The notes: generated by a model from the sequence alone, not told the origin. Shown: positions 35,701 through 51,100, counted from the first letter of the stretch. The stretch: DNA of 60,000 bases from Lineus longissimus (GCF_910592395.1 NC_088308.1:26615501-26675500), one strand, 5' to 3'. Numbers and translations: made by a program.

Positions 35701-38700
35701 CCCGACAACCAATAACCACCTGTTATACACAAACAACTTCATTAGCTAGCTGATTTTTCAAAGAAAGAAAGCAATTGTTTTTCTTCGTTCATGAAATCTT
35801 GAAGTAGGTAGTTCAAATGGTACAATGTAAAGAGAAAACAGGCAAGCCAGAGTCAACAATTCGAATGTTCGAAATTCAAGATGGCTGCATGGGCAGAGGC
35901 AATTTTGAAAGGTAGACTAAACCTCATTTGGGACTATATCATATGATTTTCTGCAGGGTTAAAAAGACTGAAATTACATGTATCACCTCTGCAGACATAT
36001 TGGCCTGGAAGGGGTTGGCCTGACTTAGGTGAAGTAAAGAGTATCTTAGTCCTTCCTCGCAGCAATGGTGTTTTTATACCTCCTTTGAACCGAAAGCTCA
36101 ACAGCTGCCTCCCTCCAACCTATCCAAACACAGTCAGACGGACCAAAGCAACCACAATTTATCATCAACAGACACATTAATGGCATGATATACTGTGTTT
36201 TTTCATGAAAGGCACTCGACCGAAAATGACTTATGCAGTCTCGTAGGCATGCACTTCAGTTTCGAAACAGCTGCAATGTGTGTCCGTCTGTCTAGTCAAT
36301 AAATTTCTATTTGTTCTTTGTGCTGACTAAATAAGTATCATTAGATTATTGGATGGTTCCATCAAAAAGTGTGTGGTTCTTGCTTTCCTTCTTTCCAAAC
36401 AACCAGAATTGAAGACTTGGAGGGGCATCAGGGTATCTCATCGCTACACTATACCAATGGCAAGATTATCAGTAGGTTGACCATGTTTCCAATCTTTGCC
36501 TGCTTACCTTGCAACCCTCACAGGCCAACACACCATAATGTACTCCTGATGACTTGTCTCCACACACCAGACACTTCGGTACTAAAGCTGGCGGCCCGGC
36601 CTCGGCTGAAATGACATGAAGGAGAAATACATAAATATGGTGACAAGCAAAGCTTTTGATTTATAATGACTGGCAAATGGATGACTCTATGATTATATAC
36701 TGCAGACACTGGAAAGGGCAGTCATCATGAAGTACTAGACAAGATATAGGAGAGAAATTTTAACGTTGTCCAGGACTAGCTTTCAAATGTTTAGGAGCTA
36801 CGTCAAGTCTCAGTCCAGGCAATGTAGAGCAGTACTTAGCTACAGTCAGGTCCCCAACTTGAAAGTATTTTCAAGCATAAGATACAACCACGACCAGACT
36901 TTGCCAAATCCAAAGATAATTGCATGATAAGAAGGGACAGCCGCCTCCAGCTTTAACTCTATAACAAAGTCATTCTATTTCTAGGCTAATCAGCCACCTC
37001 AATCGAGCTGATAATCAGACATAACCAAACATTGTCAGCATCATTAATTACCAATATCCATGTTCAGAGGAAAACCAATATAAAGTAATACATTTTTCCA
37101 ATTGAATTCCTTTTGAGAGGTGAGCCACCTGTCGATCGTGCCTCGGGCAGACGGTGAGATAAACCTTTCTTGACTATAGCTAAGAAAGGTTAACATCAAA
37201 GGAGGACACTTTCTAGAGAATTACACGCCCAGGGAAGTTGTCTAGTGCACAACGTTGACATTTGGTCTCAATCCATTAGATTTACCGCAAAAAAGAAAGA
37301 TCACTTTGTTTTCAATCCAAAGTCAGTCTGCCCATTACAAACAGGTAGGCCTCTAAAGTGCAACAAATCACTCTCTCTCTCTCCAGAACAGAGGAAATCA
37401 ACCAGAAGATCCAAACTACACGACCAGCGAGAAACGTTTTGGCATACGTTTGAGAGGACGCTGAATAGATCAAGCTCTGATCATGCTTGAGACGCATCTG
37501 ATGAATAATTCGTCCAGGAATGAGTTATCTTGTTGGTTAGGGTCAATGGACTGGAAGTACTACAAGGAACAGGAGTACATGATATGAGCAGTTATGGTCC
37601 GGTATATTTTTTTCCAGATGTTTCCATGGTCAGGTGGAAAATGTACTGGCGGGCCATGGTAAACACAGCGACAAAGGACTACAACCAAGAGGTTCACTCG
37701 GGTCTTCCACCATCGCAGCATTTTGATCAAAACAACAGACTGACAGATAATTTGCTTTGACCTCGCCACAGCCTTGACCTTGAAGGTCACACTGCCTGGT
37801 GATTTTTTCATAAAAATACAACATCAAGTTTTTCAAGAAGATTCTTGAAAACCACCAGAAATTTAGCAGTTGAAATCATCTTTCACATCCAATGCCTCGG
37901 GCAAACGAGTATTCCACAGAAACAGGATACTCAGTCAGAACATTTTGAAATTAAATTAGTTTCAATTTGCACAAATAAAAGAAAGTTGCGATGAGAAATT
38001 GATCAAGCAAAATTTGATCTAATGTCATCAAATTAGTTGGTTGCCATGGAGATTTCTTCAAAACAACATGACAACTTAGAAAAATGGCCAGGGCCATTGT
38101 GCTCACCTCATGTGGAGGAAAGATGGATAAAGAGCATGGTATTGTGTCATGTAGTGTTAGGTTTGATGTAGGTCCAAGCAATTACAATTTCCCCAAAATG
38201 GCCAATTTACAGTACATTCGACCTCTGTGACCTTGAAAAGTAGGTCAAATCAAAGAAGACCCGGGTGACACATTGAATGGTTGTTAGAATTAGATGTACC
38301 TATGATATAAAATTGGTGCCAATCGGACAAGTCATTACTAGGAATAATGGCATTTTGAAGAATTTAGGATTTGGCCCCCTCCCTGGAGGCCAAACGGCAA
38401 ATCAGATCGCACCAAACTTCAGTACCTGAGATCACCTGACCAAGGGGTACATGTGTACTTAATTTGTGATCAATAGTCATTGCAGTTAAGAAACGTGCCA
38501 TAGTTACGGCCTGACGGCGAATTTACGCCATTTGACCTCTGTGACCTTGACAAGAAGGCCAAATTAAAAACCTGTGTGACATATACTGTATGGTGGTTAG
38601 ATATACCCATGATATCAAATTGGTGGCAATCGGGCAAGAAGTTAAGGAATAATCACATTTTTAAGGTTTTTGGATTTTGCCCCCTGGTGGTCAAGTGGTG

Positions 38701-39117
38701 AATCATATTGGACCAAACTTCGGTCCCTGAGATCACCTGACTAAGGGGTAAATGTGTACCAAATTTGGTATCAATAGTCATTGCAGTTTAGAAACGTGCC
38801 ATCGTTTCATCCTAACGGCCAATTTACACCATTTGACCTCTGTGACCTTGAAAAGGAGGTCAAATCAAAAACCCGGAGGATATATGATGCACCTTTGCTA
38901 GAAGTACCTACCATATTTTTTTCAAAATTTCCCGACTACTATTAAGGGAGATATTGCATATTTTCACTTTTAACGTTTGGCCCCCTGGTGGCCAAACCAT
39001 GAAACGAATCGGACCGAAACTTGGTCTCCAAGGTGTCATTACATAAGGGTACATGTGTACCAAGTTTCAACTCAATAGCTCTAACAGTTACGAAACGTGC
39101 CCTGCTAACGGACGACG

Positions 39118-39167
<50 letters not shown>

Positions 39168-42100
39168 ACGACGGACGCCACGGTATGGGATAAGCTCACC
39201 TCTGCTAAGAGGTGAGCTAAAAACTGACAAAAAAAGGCTGTTGATCTGATTTATTATGCGCAAAAAACCAGCAGGATTTTTGTCATTGTTCCTGATCTGC
39301 ACTGATATCTACAGAAGAATCATTGTTAGTCTGGTCAAGATATCAACACCTTTGAAAACCTAGTCCAAAGAGCTGGCTAACCTGGGCAAATGGAGTCATG
39401 CCATGACAGCGCTTTCAAAAAGAAGAAAACATCAACCATATTCATATTCACATCGCATCTCGTATATCTTTTCAAGCTGGAAAAGCTAATAGGGTTGACA
39501 CAAAAGGCCCTTTGTACCCTTGCACTTTTAGAAAGGTAAACAGGTTGTTTTCCTCTCTGTAGTCTGCACAAGGTTGATAACCTTTTAAATCATGAACCTG
39601 AAGAAGATGACTAATCATGTGGTATGCGTATCACTGATGCATTTCGTTACTTAGGTAATGAAATGTTGCAATAAAGAAATGTTGGAAACAAAAAGAACAG
39701 CAAAAATGTCATATCAAATGTACTTTTTGTAAATGTAGTGTAATTGAATGGGAGATACTAGTTACAGATGATCACAAAGGCCATAAAAACTGCACGCTCC
39801 CTCTAAAATCATGAGCAAGTCAGCAGAGGACACTGACTTTCAGACAATGAACTCACCGAATCAACCCCACCACCACCACCACACCAATTTCTCCCCATCC
39901 TAATAAAAACGGTTATGGCAATCTAGGTAGATTTGTGGCAGTCGATATTTTTTCTCCTGACAACAGAAGCCAGGCAGAAGAGTGATGATTGCCAGGGGCT
40001 CCCGTTCTAGCATATTAGGAGAATCGATCAGCGAACCACCTTGACATTGGAAGGAAGATAAAGGTCACTCTCATAGCGGGCATCATTGTTGCAGGATTGA
40101 TAGTGACGGTTCAAAACCATTTACAGGGCTGTTATTGCTAATAGCTTCATTATTGACGGGTTTTCACAAGGGACTTGGAAATTTACTGAGGTAGACACGA
40201 GACGAATTGATATCGATAGACACAGCACAGTAAGGTTTCTTCTGAGGTTTCAACCAAGTGCACTGAACTTTCCTGAGGCTTCACCCGCGCCAGCAATGAA
40301 CTGGTTACGAGAGCTCTTTCTTCTACCTTCCAAGTCTTCTAAAAAGTAACATGGCCCCTGACCAAGAGGCAGTGGGTCAGAATCCTTTTGCGATCCACAC
40401 TGTTGCATCACTCATCCTCAGCTTTGAGTCCCATGGGCGGGAAGATTAATGGTGTCATGAAATCCGCCATTCTGGCTTTTAAGGCTAATAGTTCTAGATG
40501 GAGTTCTCACACTTCCTCGCATACTGATCATTAAATTGAATATCAGTAGCCCATCAATATTCATTGAGAACATCACCTTTGCATAATTGTCAATTGTTTG
40601 CATAATAACTGTAAACTGGGTTAGGAACCAGCTCCTGGTAGGCTACCCACCTGTGATCACAGACAGTGTCAAGGTGGACAACCTGATCATCGGGATGCCT
40701 CAGACTCGTGAAGCCAAATGTACCTTGAGGATATTTTTCAACATAAGGCAAGCCTCAAGAAAGGAGAAATCAACTGTGGAACAGTTCTTGACCTGCATTC
40801 AGGAATCAAGGGGGAATCATGTCAACAACCAAGATCCATGCCACTCAAAAACTACAATGATGTCAAGGTCGAATTAAGGAAATGTTACCCACAGGAACTA
40901 ACATGGACAGACCTCAAATATTTGGAAATGGTCAGCCATGTCTACACAAGTCTGGCTTGTTTGACTGCCTCAAAATGGACCAAGATGTGACATTTCAGAT
41001 GATATCACAATGGTGACATTATCAAGGTGACATTGACACACTGTTAAAGATGGACGTCCCAGTCAGTGGTGTCCTTCCTTGGACTATGACTGTCCACCAT
41101 GCACAGCAAGTTGAAAATGATGGCCAGAGTTCTGAAAACTAGCTAACTTAACCAAGCAAACATGCTCCTCTATTACATTTTGTTAACAACTCAAAATGTG
41201 CCCCAAGTGCCAAAAGCTAACCTATCAAGTTTCATACCCATCATCACTGATTTCAAAACTTATCACAAACTGCAGCATGACAATGAATACCTGTGAAATA
41301 CACGAAATTGGCAAACCATCAGCTTACCTGCGTTTGAGCAAGACAGTTCCCATTCCTGGACAGGCAGTTCCCCGGTGTCCGCCATTTTAGTGTCAGCGAT
41401 TGAATCCAGTATGTTATATCAGACTGATCAAAGCCACCACAGGATAAGTTACTGTATGGAATCAGCCAACCTACACGAGTCTGATCGACTTCATATTCAA
41501 TCTCTCACCTCAAGCGGATGATGCTGCCTGATATATTCTAGTATATGCAGCCTGGAGGCTCTTTCATATCCAGAGTAGCATTGTGAATTGTCGGGTATTG
41601 ACCTCAGAAAAACTAGTTGTATATAGAAGAAACATACAACTCACATAATGTATTCCTGGCTGCAATGATGAGATCGTTGCCCTATAAATGAGATGCAGGC
41701 CTACTTTATGGACCACGTTTTCTGATTATCGTTTATTTGATGCCTAACCAATTCAGTGATATTACTAACATGTAGCATATCAAAGGAATGATGCCACATC
41801 CTTTTTTCTCGATAGAATGCGTGCAGTACAGTGCAGTATCGACTGAGCCGGAGCTTGAAAACTGTAATTCATGAATGACTGCAATGTGCAATATAAACGT
41901 GATCTATTGAGGATATTGAACTAACATTTTCTGGGAATATTGTCCGATGCAGGGGGAGGAGCATGTGGATGGCCCTGCTCATGACGGATAGTGTGGCTTA
42001 CCTGCACTTCACTACTTTTGTACATAGCGCAGCACCAGAGATTTGCAAGAAGGGGATAGCACTACCGAAGCAACCAGACCCAGACCGGCCATCTGTTGAT

Positions 42101-45100
42101 CAAGTATGTCAGGAAACAGGTTGATGGGCCATGGGGTTCTAGGTCAATGGTACTCCACATGAAAATTGGGTCAATGAACCTTAAGTTGCTGTTGATTGAC
42201 TTCTGCTACTCAAATAGAAACCTGATCAACAATGCAGAAATTATTAAAGGATATCAGATGACAAATTATACATTTTGTAGGCAGGTGATTGAACTTAAGC
42301 CTTTCTACTTACGGCACAGCACTCTGGAGGTGGGTCTAGATGACTCTAATCTATGACCATCGCTTGTTAGGTACAACATCTGTTAGACCACCGCAGATCT
42401 CCAAAACATACATTATTTTAAAACACCATTATCAAGTTTTCGAACAAATTCACCAAACTGAGATTTGTTCATACAATCGAAAGTACACGACACACTCCAC
42501 ATCCAATTTGAAGAAGGAATAGCATCCCTAGCTGTCACACAGCAGACAAAAAAACCACGTACCATCCTCTGTGAAGTAATAGGCCCCAACTATCAAATCT
42601 CGATCAATCATGTCATTACTAGCGATCGTAATTACCAACAGAAAAGCAACCTAAGCTGGATGGGGAAAAGAAGGAGAGCCTTGATAAGAAATGGAGATGA
42701 AAGCAACAGTTTTTTCTTTGCTTTGCTGCAGGGTAATAGTTTCTACATTGCTTTCTGTTGCACTATCGATTTCCTGTAAAACACTGCTCCAGTCCAATAC
42801 AGTTCAGTTCATTGCTTCTTAAGTTAGGATAACTGTAGCCCAGCTATACCGACTGAGGCCGACCAACTTCAATCAAATGACCTTGGTTACAAATACCCAA
42901 GGTCACACTCATGACCTTGGCTACAAACCTCCAACAGTGAGTCCAAGGTCACTTCCAAATAATCAAAACAAATCTGACCGCCTTCTTGGCATTAACTGCC
43001 TACCTTCCATTACCACAATGAGTCATCTATCACTCATAAGAGGCACACTCTCAACGAAAAGGAGAATGGAAAATTGACAATCACGGTGCAACTAGAGACT
43101 TGCAAATTACATTTTCTGGAAACCATGGTAACAAAAGATTACCTTAATCAAACCTAACACTTCTAAACTGCATCATAACTGCCATGAGCAATGAATTCAA
43201 AAGCCGGTCTAATTGGTAGTTAAGGACTCTATCCGACCACCACAGACATGCTGAGCGTGGAATGTTTTTTATGTAATAACTTGTACAGAATTAATTTCGC
43301 TCAGCACATACTGTAGTGTACAGTCAACTGGTCATCTACTCTTCACATGCAGATATCATGTGGATAGGCAGAGATATGAGCTTCTGTGTAGGCTTCAGTC
43401 ACTCATTGATATGATACCAATGATATCTTTAGGCCTATGGTGGGCCTAAGGCCGAAGTTACATAGACCTCATTCGTTCATTTCCCAGGACTCATTTTCCC
43501 CTTTTGCTTTCGTTCCCCTGTAAAAAGCACGGCCTTGTGGCGTGCATTCACCGAGGAATGAAAGAAAAACCTGGAAAGTGACTCGTGGTAAATGAACGAA
43601 TGAAGTCTATGTAACTTCGGCCTAATGCATGCTCAGTCAGCTCATCATGTTGAAGGCAAAAAGAAGCACTGAATTTAAATCAAGCGTTGATAAATTATGA
43701 GACTTGAATCGCGCTACATCAAACTGCTTTCAGTTGCTCAATTGCTTCATATTATTACATGTGATACCCCAAGCTATGGTCACCACTTCGTAACAAGAAG
43801 ATATTCCAGCCAAATCACGCCTTGAGCAGATATCGTAGCTGACAATGACAAAGAGAGACGAAGGAAGCAAATGCAATATGCCTTCAGCTACAAAATCCTA
43901 GCTTAACAATGACAGAGAAGTCACTGTCCTATTGATTAATAACACAATTAGCATTAGATATTGGACTGCTGTTTGCCAAGCAGATGATTGATGTGAAGGG
44001 GACCGACAAATATCCGTAAATCTGCCGATTGTCAGTCTATTCAGCTTTTGACTCCCATACTGAATAATTGGGAAGCAGATCAATCAAATTGAAAGACTAA
44101 TCATTATCAGAAGCTCAGTAAGTCTGGCAGCGAGGTCATTCACCTGATAGACAGCCGCTAGAACAGAGCTGAATATTCAGCAAGCTTGGCCCAATGTTTT
44201 GGAGGAACCCAAGTGCATTTTCTCATCACACATTCTGATGAATTCTAGTCATTTTGGCCAAGAACCAGGCCGGATACAGGAAAATCTTCGATCAATGTGT
44301 TAGGCAATCCTCAAGAGAAAGCTGGCGAGACAGAAAACAAAATGGGAATGTTTTCCACGAAAACAATCCTAATCCATCATTTCATAAATCTTCTCAATGG
44401 GGTATGACTCAGCACTGGCTATATACATAACTTACTGAGGCAACTGTCACAATGCAAAGCTACCAGATCCATTCAGTATGATCTACTTTATGATATATTT
44501 TATTCTTCTGGAACAAAACACACAGCTTGAATTGGTCTGGAATCCAAAAGCTGTTGTCCTTCAAACGTCATAGCTCTTTCTGTTAGTCACGTTCTGTTTG
44601 AATGCTGCTGGAAAATACAACGGTATTTACTGAAGCAATACTCGTAATGCAGTAAGATTTACTATAAAAGAAACACACAGCCATTCGTGTATGCCTAATG
44701 CAAGAATATGAATGTTTCAAGAACTATCAGCAATGCTAGGCCATTACCTCAAGGCCAACAACATATCCTCAAGATCATCAAGGTCATCAACCTAATGGCC
44801 AACCACCTCTGCTCAAAGCCACCTTCCTTTGCGGCCAACCACTTCTCTTCAGGGCAAACCACCTAACCCTTGAGGCCAATCGCCTGCCCTTGTCATGCTT
44901 GTGGTTAACAACCTCTCCCCAGGGCCAACTACCTGTTCACAAGACCAACAACCTTTTCACAAGGCCAACCACCTCTCCTTCATATCAACCATCTCTCCTT
45001 ATATTAGGTGAGCGAATTCCTCCCTTGGTACTCCAACCTTGACCTTGGAGCCACTTACACCTATTCTCCCCAAGCAACCACCTCTCTTTGTTGACGTTAT

Positions 45101-48100
45101 TGACTGTTACATCTGGGACCAACCTGCCTTTCTTTCTCTTGGTTTGGCTAACATGATGACATGCCCATGAAAGCTGGCCAGGACTAAGCAATATCATGCT
45201 TTCATTCACTGTTGGTATGAACAAATATGCAATGAAAGACGATATCTTGATGTTTTCTCCAATATATATCCCAGGCACCAAGAATTAACAAAGACTACTC
45301 TATCAATTCTTGCAGCTCCTAATGTTTACAAACGTGAATGACTTGTACACTTACCAAGCAGATCATTTCAGGAGAAAGTACTCAGGTGATAAAGCAATAT
45401 GAAATAGATAATTTAAAAGCTTTCAAGCTCCTTGCCGGTGAGCAGTAACCAGACACAGACATGACCAAGGTATAAAATGTCGCCTTTTGGCAGAGCGAAA
45501 ACATAACTGTTCTTCCAATGACATTGCCCTGACTTGGGTTCGAATAGAACTATTGCCAAATGACACCGTGGTACTCCATTTTATCATAAATCAAAATAAT
45601 TTGTGGCATTATATCCTGGCGTAAATTGTGCTAAACTGACATCATGAGCTGATAGCTCATGACCACAACAGCACTAGACTACATGGTCGGACATCCTGGT
45701 TATAAACCATGGGATCACCAGCCAAATGCTAAGAGGATAGTCATGGCTGGACTCAGAAACTTTTTCCGAATTGGAATCCCCAACAATCATTAATCACACT
45801 AAAATAGTATAATGTCTTAATTAATCGAATAAAAAAACCATTTTACACAATATTCATGAGATACATCATTTCAGTAAGTTATATCAGCAGTGTAAGAAGG
45901 AAGATAATAGTGCATGTAATGCACAAGTGTTGAGAAGTCAATGACTTTCAATAGTGGGGAGATATTTGTGTCCATAGACAGGGATAAGTCGCTGACACGG
46001 ACTTAACAAGCCCATGAAAATGTCACTGTCCACAACAGTATACATGTATATTAGCGAGCTATTAGTCAATATAAGAGCGTTATACGCCTGCATATAAGAG
46101 GACAATGAACCTTTTGCGGCCAATATGCATCAAATCGGTGCTTAATAGTATAGTTCTCTATCTTTTGGTGATATACCTTTGTCTTTTGGCGTTAAGGTTT
46201 TCCTGGAAAGATAGCCCTCGAGTCAGCCACCTGCTTTTCAGGTGCCTCACTCAATTACCAGGTAGACCCATGGTGCATTTTTTCCTTCAAAATTCCACCT
46301 GTCCTAGATATTTCTGTTTTTCCTGACCTCAATATCATTTTGCCGCCTAAGCAAATACACAGAAGCTAACTACAAATTGATTCTCAGAAGACTTCGGTAA
46401 AAACCCAATTTATGGCAACTGAGGATTCCTAGTAGCCTGAAGTGATTCATTCTGTGTGAGTCAATGAATATAAATGCCTCGATTGCCAGTGTAAAAGAAG
46501 GAAAATGAATTCCACCATCAGTGTGAGGACATGACTTTTTATCTGCCTGAATACGAAAAAGACACACTGGTCATCGTAGAGTTCCGCCCAGGCACCTGAG
46601 TTGAATGGTGATCGAATAGGCAAACTTGGTTTTACACTATCAAAGGTCACGCAAGCCAAGATGAATGCAGCTGTTGTTGATGTCACAGTGTGCAACAATA
46701 GAGACAGAATTTGCATGTTGGAGCCACGTCTGGCCACTTTATGCCGCATATCCACACAACGTTTGCTATCGGTGTTTCTCCTTGTTATGTGTTCTTCCTT
46801 CAGCCCAAAAAAAACATCATCAGCCCCAAAAATTCAACTCTGAAGGATGAAAAAATTTCTGAGTCCAAATATTTTTTTCACTTTTTTTTCCGCTCAAAAT
46901 GAAGAAACATCATCAACCCCAAAAAATTTTGAAACTTTTTCAGAATTTTGAACTTGTAAAAAATTTCAAATCTGAAGGATGAGAAAATTTCTAAGTCCAA
47001 ATATTTACCTTAGACTAACTCAACTGGTTTTCAGCCAAGACAAGGGTACAGAAGGAGAAGCACACTGGGCTATAGTACATTAAGAGTACATTAGGCGTAA
47101 TGTTTTATGGATGGTTTCGAATGACATCAACCCCTCAGGTTGATTTAGGAGGCAATTTTATTTGAATGGTAGTAAAACTAGTCCTTAAGACCATGTTTTA
47201 GTCAAAATAATAATTGATGGTCATCATAAAGAATAGGTTGTTCTCCATATTTCTTGCACTATTTTTCTCTTGATTAACAGGCTCTTGATCCACATAGCAG
47301 AATGAAAGATTTCTGCCAGTTTCTAGCGACTCATTTGCAACATTTGTTGAGCATCTGTGTTTGCTCTGTTCAATCAATAATTTTGTACTATATCATGATT
47401 TAGTGTCAAATTAACCTGATTAGAAGCATACTCAATGAATAATTCACAATATGCCATTTTATAGGGAAGTCATTAATCATTAATAATATGGTATATCGGT
47501 AAAGCCAATTAAAACTGCCAAAGACACTTGTTTATCTCAAACACATAATTATCAACAATAGGTCTCAAGAGGGGAAATCGCTGTACTGATTGAGTGAAGG
47601 GGATCACACTGATCGGACCATTCACTCACTTTGCTTTTGGCCAATGACCTCACAAGGATGCCCATCAAACATTTTAACTTTTCTTATTCCACCAAAGAAG
47701 TCCTCTCGGTTGCTGAAGATAACTGCACCATAGAATCTCGAAGAAATGAGGCAGGTAATTGACACAAAAAGATGGGAACAGTATAATGAAGTCAAGCATG
47801 CTACAATCGATGCTATGGAATGAAGTCAAGCCGCCTTGATACATATCATTGAAGTACCAGGAAAACTACTTCCTAAATCTGACAACTTTTAAACAGCTTC
47901 AGCACATAAAGTTGGTTGAAGAGAGCAGAACAGAACTGCTTGAAGTACAACTGATCCTTGATTATTGAACACTTTTCATCCTTTTCAACCAATTTCAAAT
48001 ATCACAAGAGAAAATGGCATAACACATCTGATAATAATGTAAGCTGAATCACTCAATTTAGAGAAAATATTCTGGATCAAGTCTCTCTGGCCCAGTTTCT

Positions 48101-51100
48101 CTATCAGCATTCAAGAGACAACTAATGCTAGCATTTTCTCGACTCCTCTTGACACAGAGAGAGTGCAAAGTCCCTTTTGATGAGTTCCTGCTGTTATAAT
48201 CATGGGCATTTGGATTTACTGGGGTGAGATACTCCTTCCGTACCAACACTGAACATGCACTATGAACTAGATGAACCCACCGGAAATGTCAAGGGAGACA
48301 TGCTAATGAATAGAATCATTATTATAATGGGAATGCACCAGACAACACCTCGATGTCCATATTGACATCCTCACAGAAGAGCCTGTCTGACAAAAGTAGA
48401 AAATGCAATGTTCTCATTGACTGTCTGCATCTTTTGACACATAAATCACCAGCTGACTTTTCTGTGCAATCATTCCCGAGGCATTGCAATGTAGCAACAG
48501 CATAATAATGGACAATCATACATGTACTGCCACACGTCTAATAAAGTTTATGGCTGACATCTCTGTCCCACGTCTCAACATGAACATTCTTTTTATACAA
48601 ACCAGTTCCGATGAGTTGAAAATTGAAATTGATCAGTTAAAAGCATTTTCATGTTCCAATACTTGTCAGACTAAATTAGATGTCATGGTTTTAGCAAATG
48701 CCCTCAGATGAAGAAACTACATGTACAGCAGCAATCATGGAATCTTTAAAATATTTTCAACTTACATTAAAGGGGATAAGCGAGGACATTTCATGTTCTT
48801 AATAGCTGCGCTTACACCACGAAATATTGGTGGACCAATTGCACTTACACCACCACATTGCCGCGACAAATTGGTTCGGCAATCCATTGCCGATACAAAT
48901 TGCCGAGCGAATTTGTCCCACCAAGCTTGATGGTCCAAATTCGCCCGGCTTGTTAAAAGCTCGGCTTTGTCGTGGTGTAAGCGCAAATGGATCGGCAATT
49001 AGCTAGTTAGATGGTTCGGCTCCAGGCGGCGCTTTCGAAATGGCGCTTTCTGCCTAGGCTTTCTGCGTTCTGCTTATTGTTTGCGCGCCATCTGTAGCCG
49101 GATTTTATAACTAGCTACAGCGCTGGTGTAAGCGCTTGGTGGATTTTCGATGGTGCGGCATTGGTTCCCGAACCAAGATTGGTGGTCCATTTTCAGGTGG
49201 TGTAAGTGCGGCTATAATCTCACTAATGTCAAAGGCATGTAACTTATCCCCCATATATTGAGCAGAACAAAATTTTCTTAAAATGTCATCGGTATATTAT
49301 TGCAAACCCTCAATCCACAAGCTACCTATCAGAATAGATCAAGTTCATTGTGAAGTTTCTATTGAAAGCAATATCAGTGAAGTGAAAATGTTAAAGGTAG
49401 GTTTGATATGACTGCTCAAGGTGACCACATCTTTCCTACAACTGACATATTAGTAAAAGAAAACTTGACATTTATTTCACAAAATGTCAGGTCTCATGAC
49501 ATTATTCACTGAAGTCTGAGTTAACATCAGTCATACTGCCAAGTGTTCTTCAGCTCTATAACATTTTTCACTTTGACTATACATCACAAAGCTACAAATT
49601 TGATAGGTCATATTGATTGCATTGGCCCATCCCACAGAAGTGAACTTATCAGCCTTTTACATGAAGAGAAGTAGAGAAGTAGGCCACTTGCTTTGACAAG
49701 CAATAGCGACAGATGTATCATTTTTCATATTTCAATAACCGGCCTGGTGGTTACAGCATTCACCAAGTCTGGATTATCCAAAGACGTAGTGAATGGAGCA
49801 TTCTATTTTGGAGTTGGTCACCAAAAAACCTTCTCTGCCATCTCCATCATAACACCAGCAGCAGATTACCAGCAATCGACTGCGGAAAACACCAGGGTCA
49901 TTGCCCTTCTTCTAAGAGAACAACAATAGGCCCATACAAAGGACAAGAAGCTCCCATGCGACATGATGAACTTTACACCAGAATTTAGTCTAAGACCTAA
50001 AAGTGCCCTCCACAGCAACAACCTCAGTGCCATTGCCCTTTTGACAACACAGACTGGGAGAAGAGCAATATGCAAAAGGGGCAAGGAACTCTCCACGGAC
50101 ATGATAAACATGACGATGATTTGTTCCTTTACCAGAGTTACCATTCTTGTCTAACTTAGCACCTATTTATATTTAGTAAATACATTGATCATCCCTGCAA
50201 AATGTGCAAATTACTTCTGCAACCAAGGATGTTTGCCCGGCAAGTGACCTCCCAGTAACCACCAGATTTAATCCTGTCATGGAAAGTGCACACAGAGTTC
50301 ACAACGCTTACCAAAGTAACCACAGCGGGAACCCTTCTAGACTCCAAAGTCATGATCAGAGTCATTGATCACTCGTTTAGTATTTCGGATAAGAATATTC
50401 CGAGGGGATAAGAAAGTCAGTTAGATTCTTATCTATCAATTGGGGTGTAGGTGATTGAAGTTGGAATTGCCATGCTGCATAGTTGTGCATTTCATCAGGA
50501 AACACCAAATAGCTGAAGACCAAACTACCAGACTGTGCTGCAAGCCCTTCCCTGTCACCTCACAACCGCAACATATGCATGCAACGGTCAAGATCTTGTA
50601 TTCAAAATAGGTAACTGCTGCTGAGCCATCTGATCAACAACATTTGACATTCCACAGTTCAATCAGCAGTAAACAGACACACCCCTGGTAGGCACCATGT
50701 CTTGATCTGATACCTGTCCTGCCATTAGTCAAGAAAGGGCTGAATCTACTGAATTAATCTGACACGGGCAGACTGTCAAACTGCCCAGGACAACATGTGA
50801 TCAATTTCTCATTTTGCCCAATGTTGTGATAAGATCAATCTTGAGCAGAGGCCACAAAACGACAATCTGTCAAGGATCTCAACATAAAGCACCTCGAGCA
50901 CGCAATTAGCTTCTTCTTTATGCCATGGTAATGTTTCGGCTTGAGTCAGAACATCAAGGTTCACTTGGAAGAAGCTGAAGAGGCTGACCAACCAAGATAA
51001 GACGCAAGTTCTCTGAAGAAATTCCATGCCTCTTCATCCATGGAGCCAAACAAACCTTCTGGGGAGAGAAAACAGACACCCAGGCACAGTGTGGTCACCA

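Larger units (their letters stand above)
38095..39223. mobile_element. Transposon-like element with GCTCACCTC ends
   Basis: The left end GTGCTCACCTCATG and the inverted right end TTTAGCTCACCTC form short terminal repeats. The interior has three tandem copies of a ~300-bp unit (starting about 38204, 38520 and 38821), then a GAC microsatellite, then a 26-base palindrome. I associate GCTCACCTC/GAGGTGAGC ends and GAC runs with non-autonomous repeats of marine invertebrates; this is from memory, not a search. No coding capacity. Confidence 0.65.

Noticed and set aside
39193-39236. Helitron 3' end (hairpin then CTGA)
   Set aside because: Hairpin and a CTRR-like tetramer are near each other, but the element has matching terminal inverted repeats at the far end, which Helitrons lack.
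39021-39302. Poly-Arg and poly-Ser open frames around the GAC run
   Set aside because: They are translations of a microsatellite in different frames, without other coding signs.
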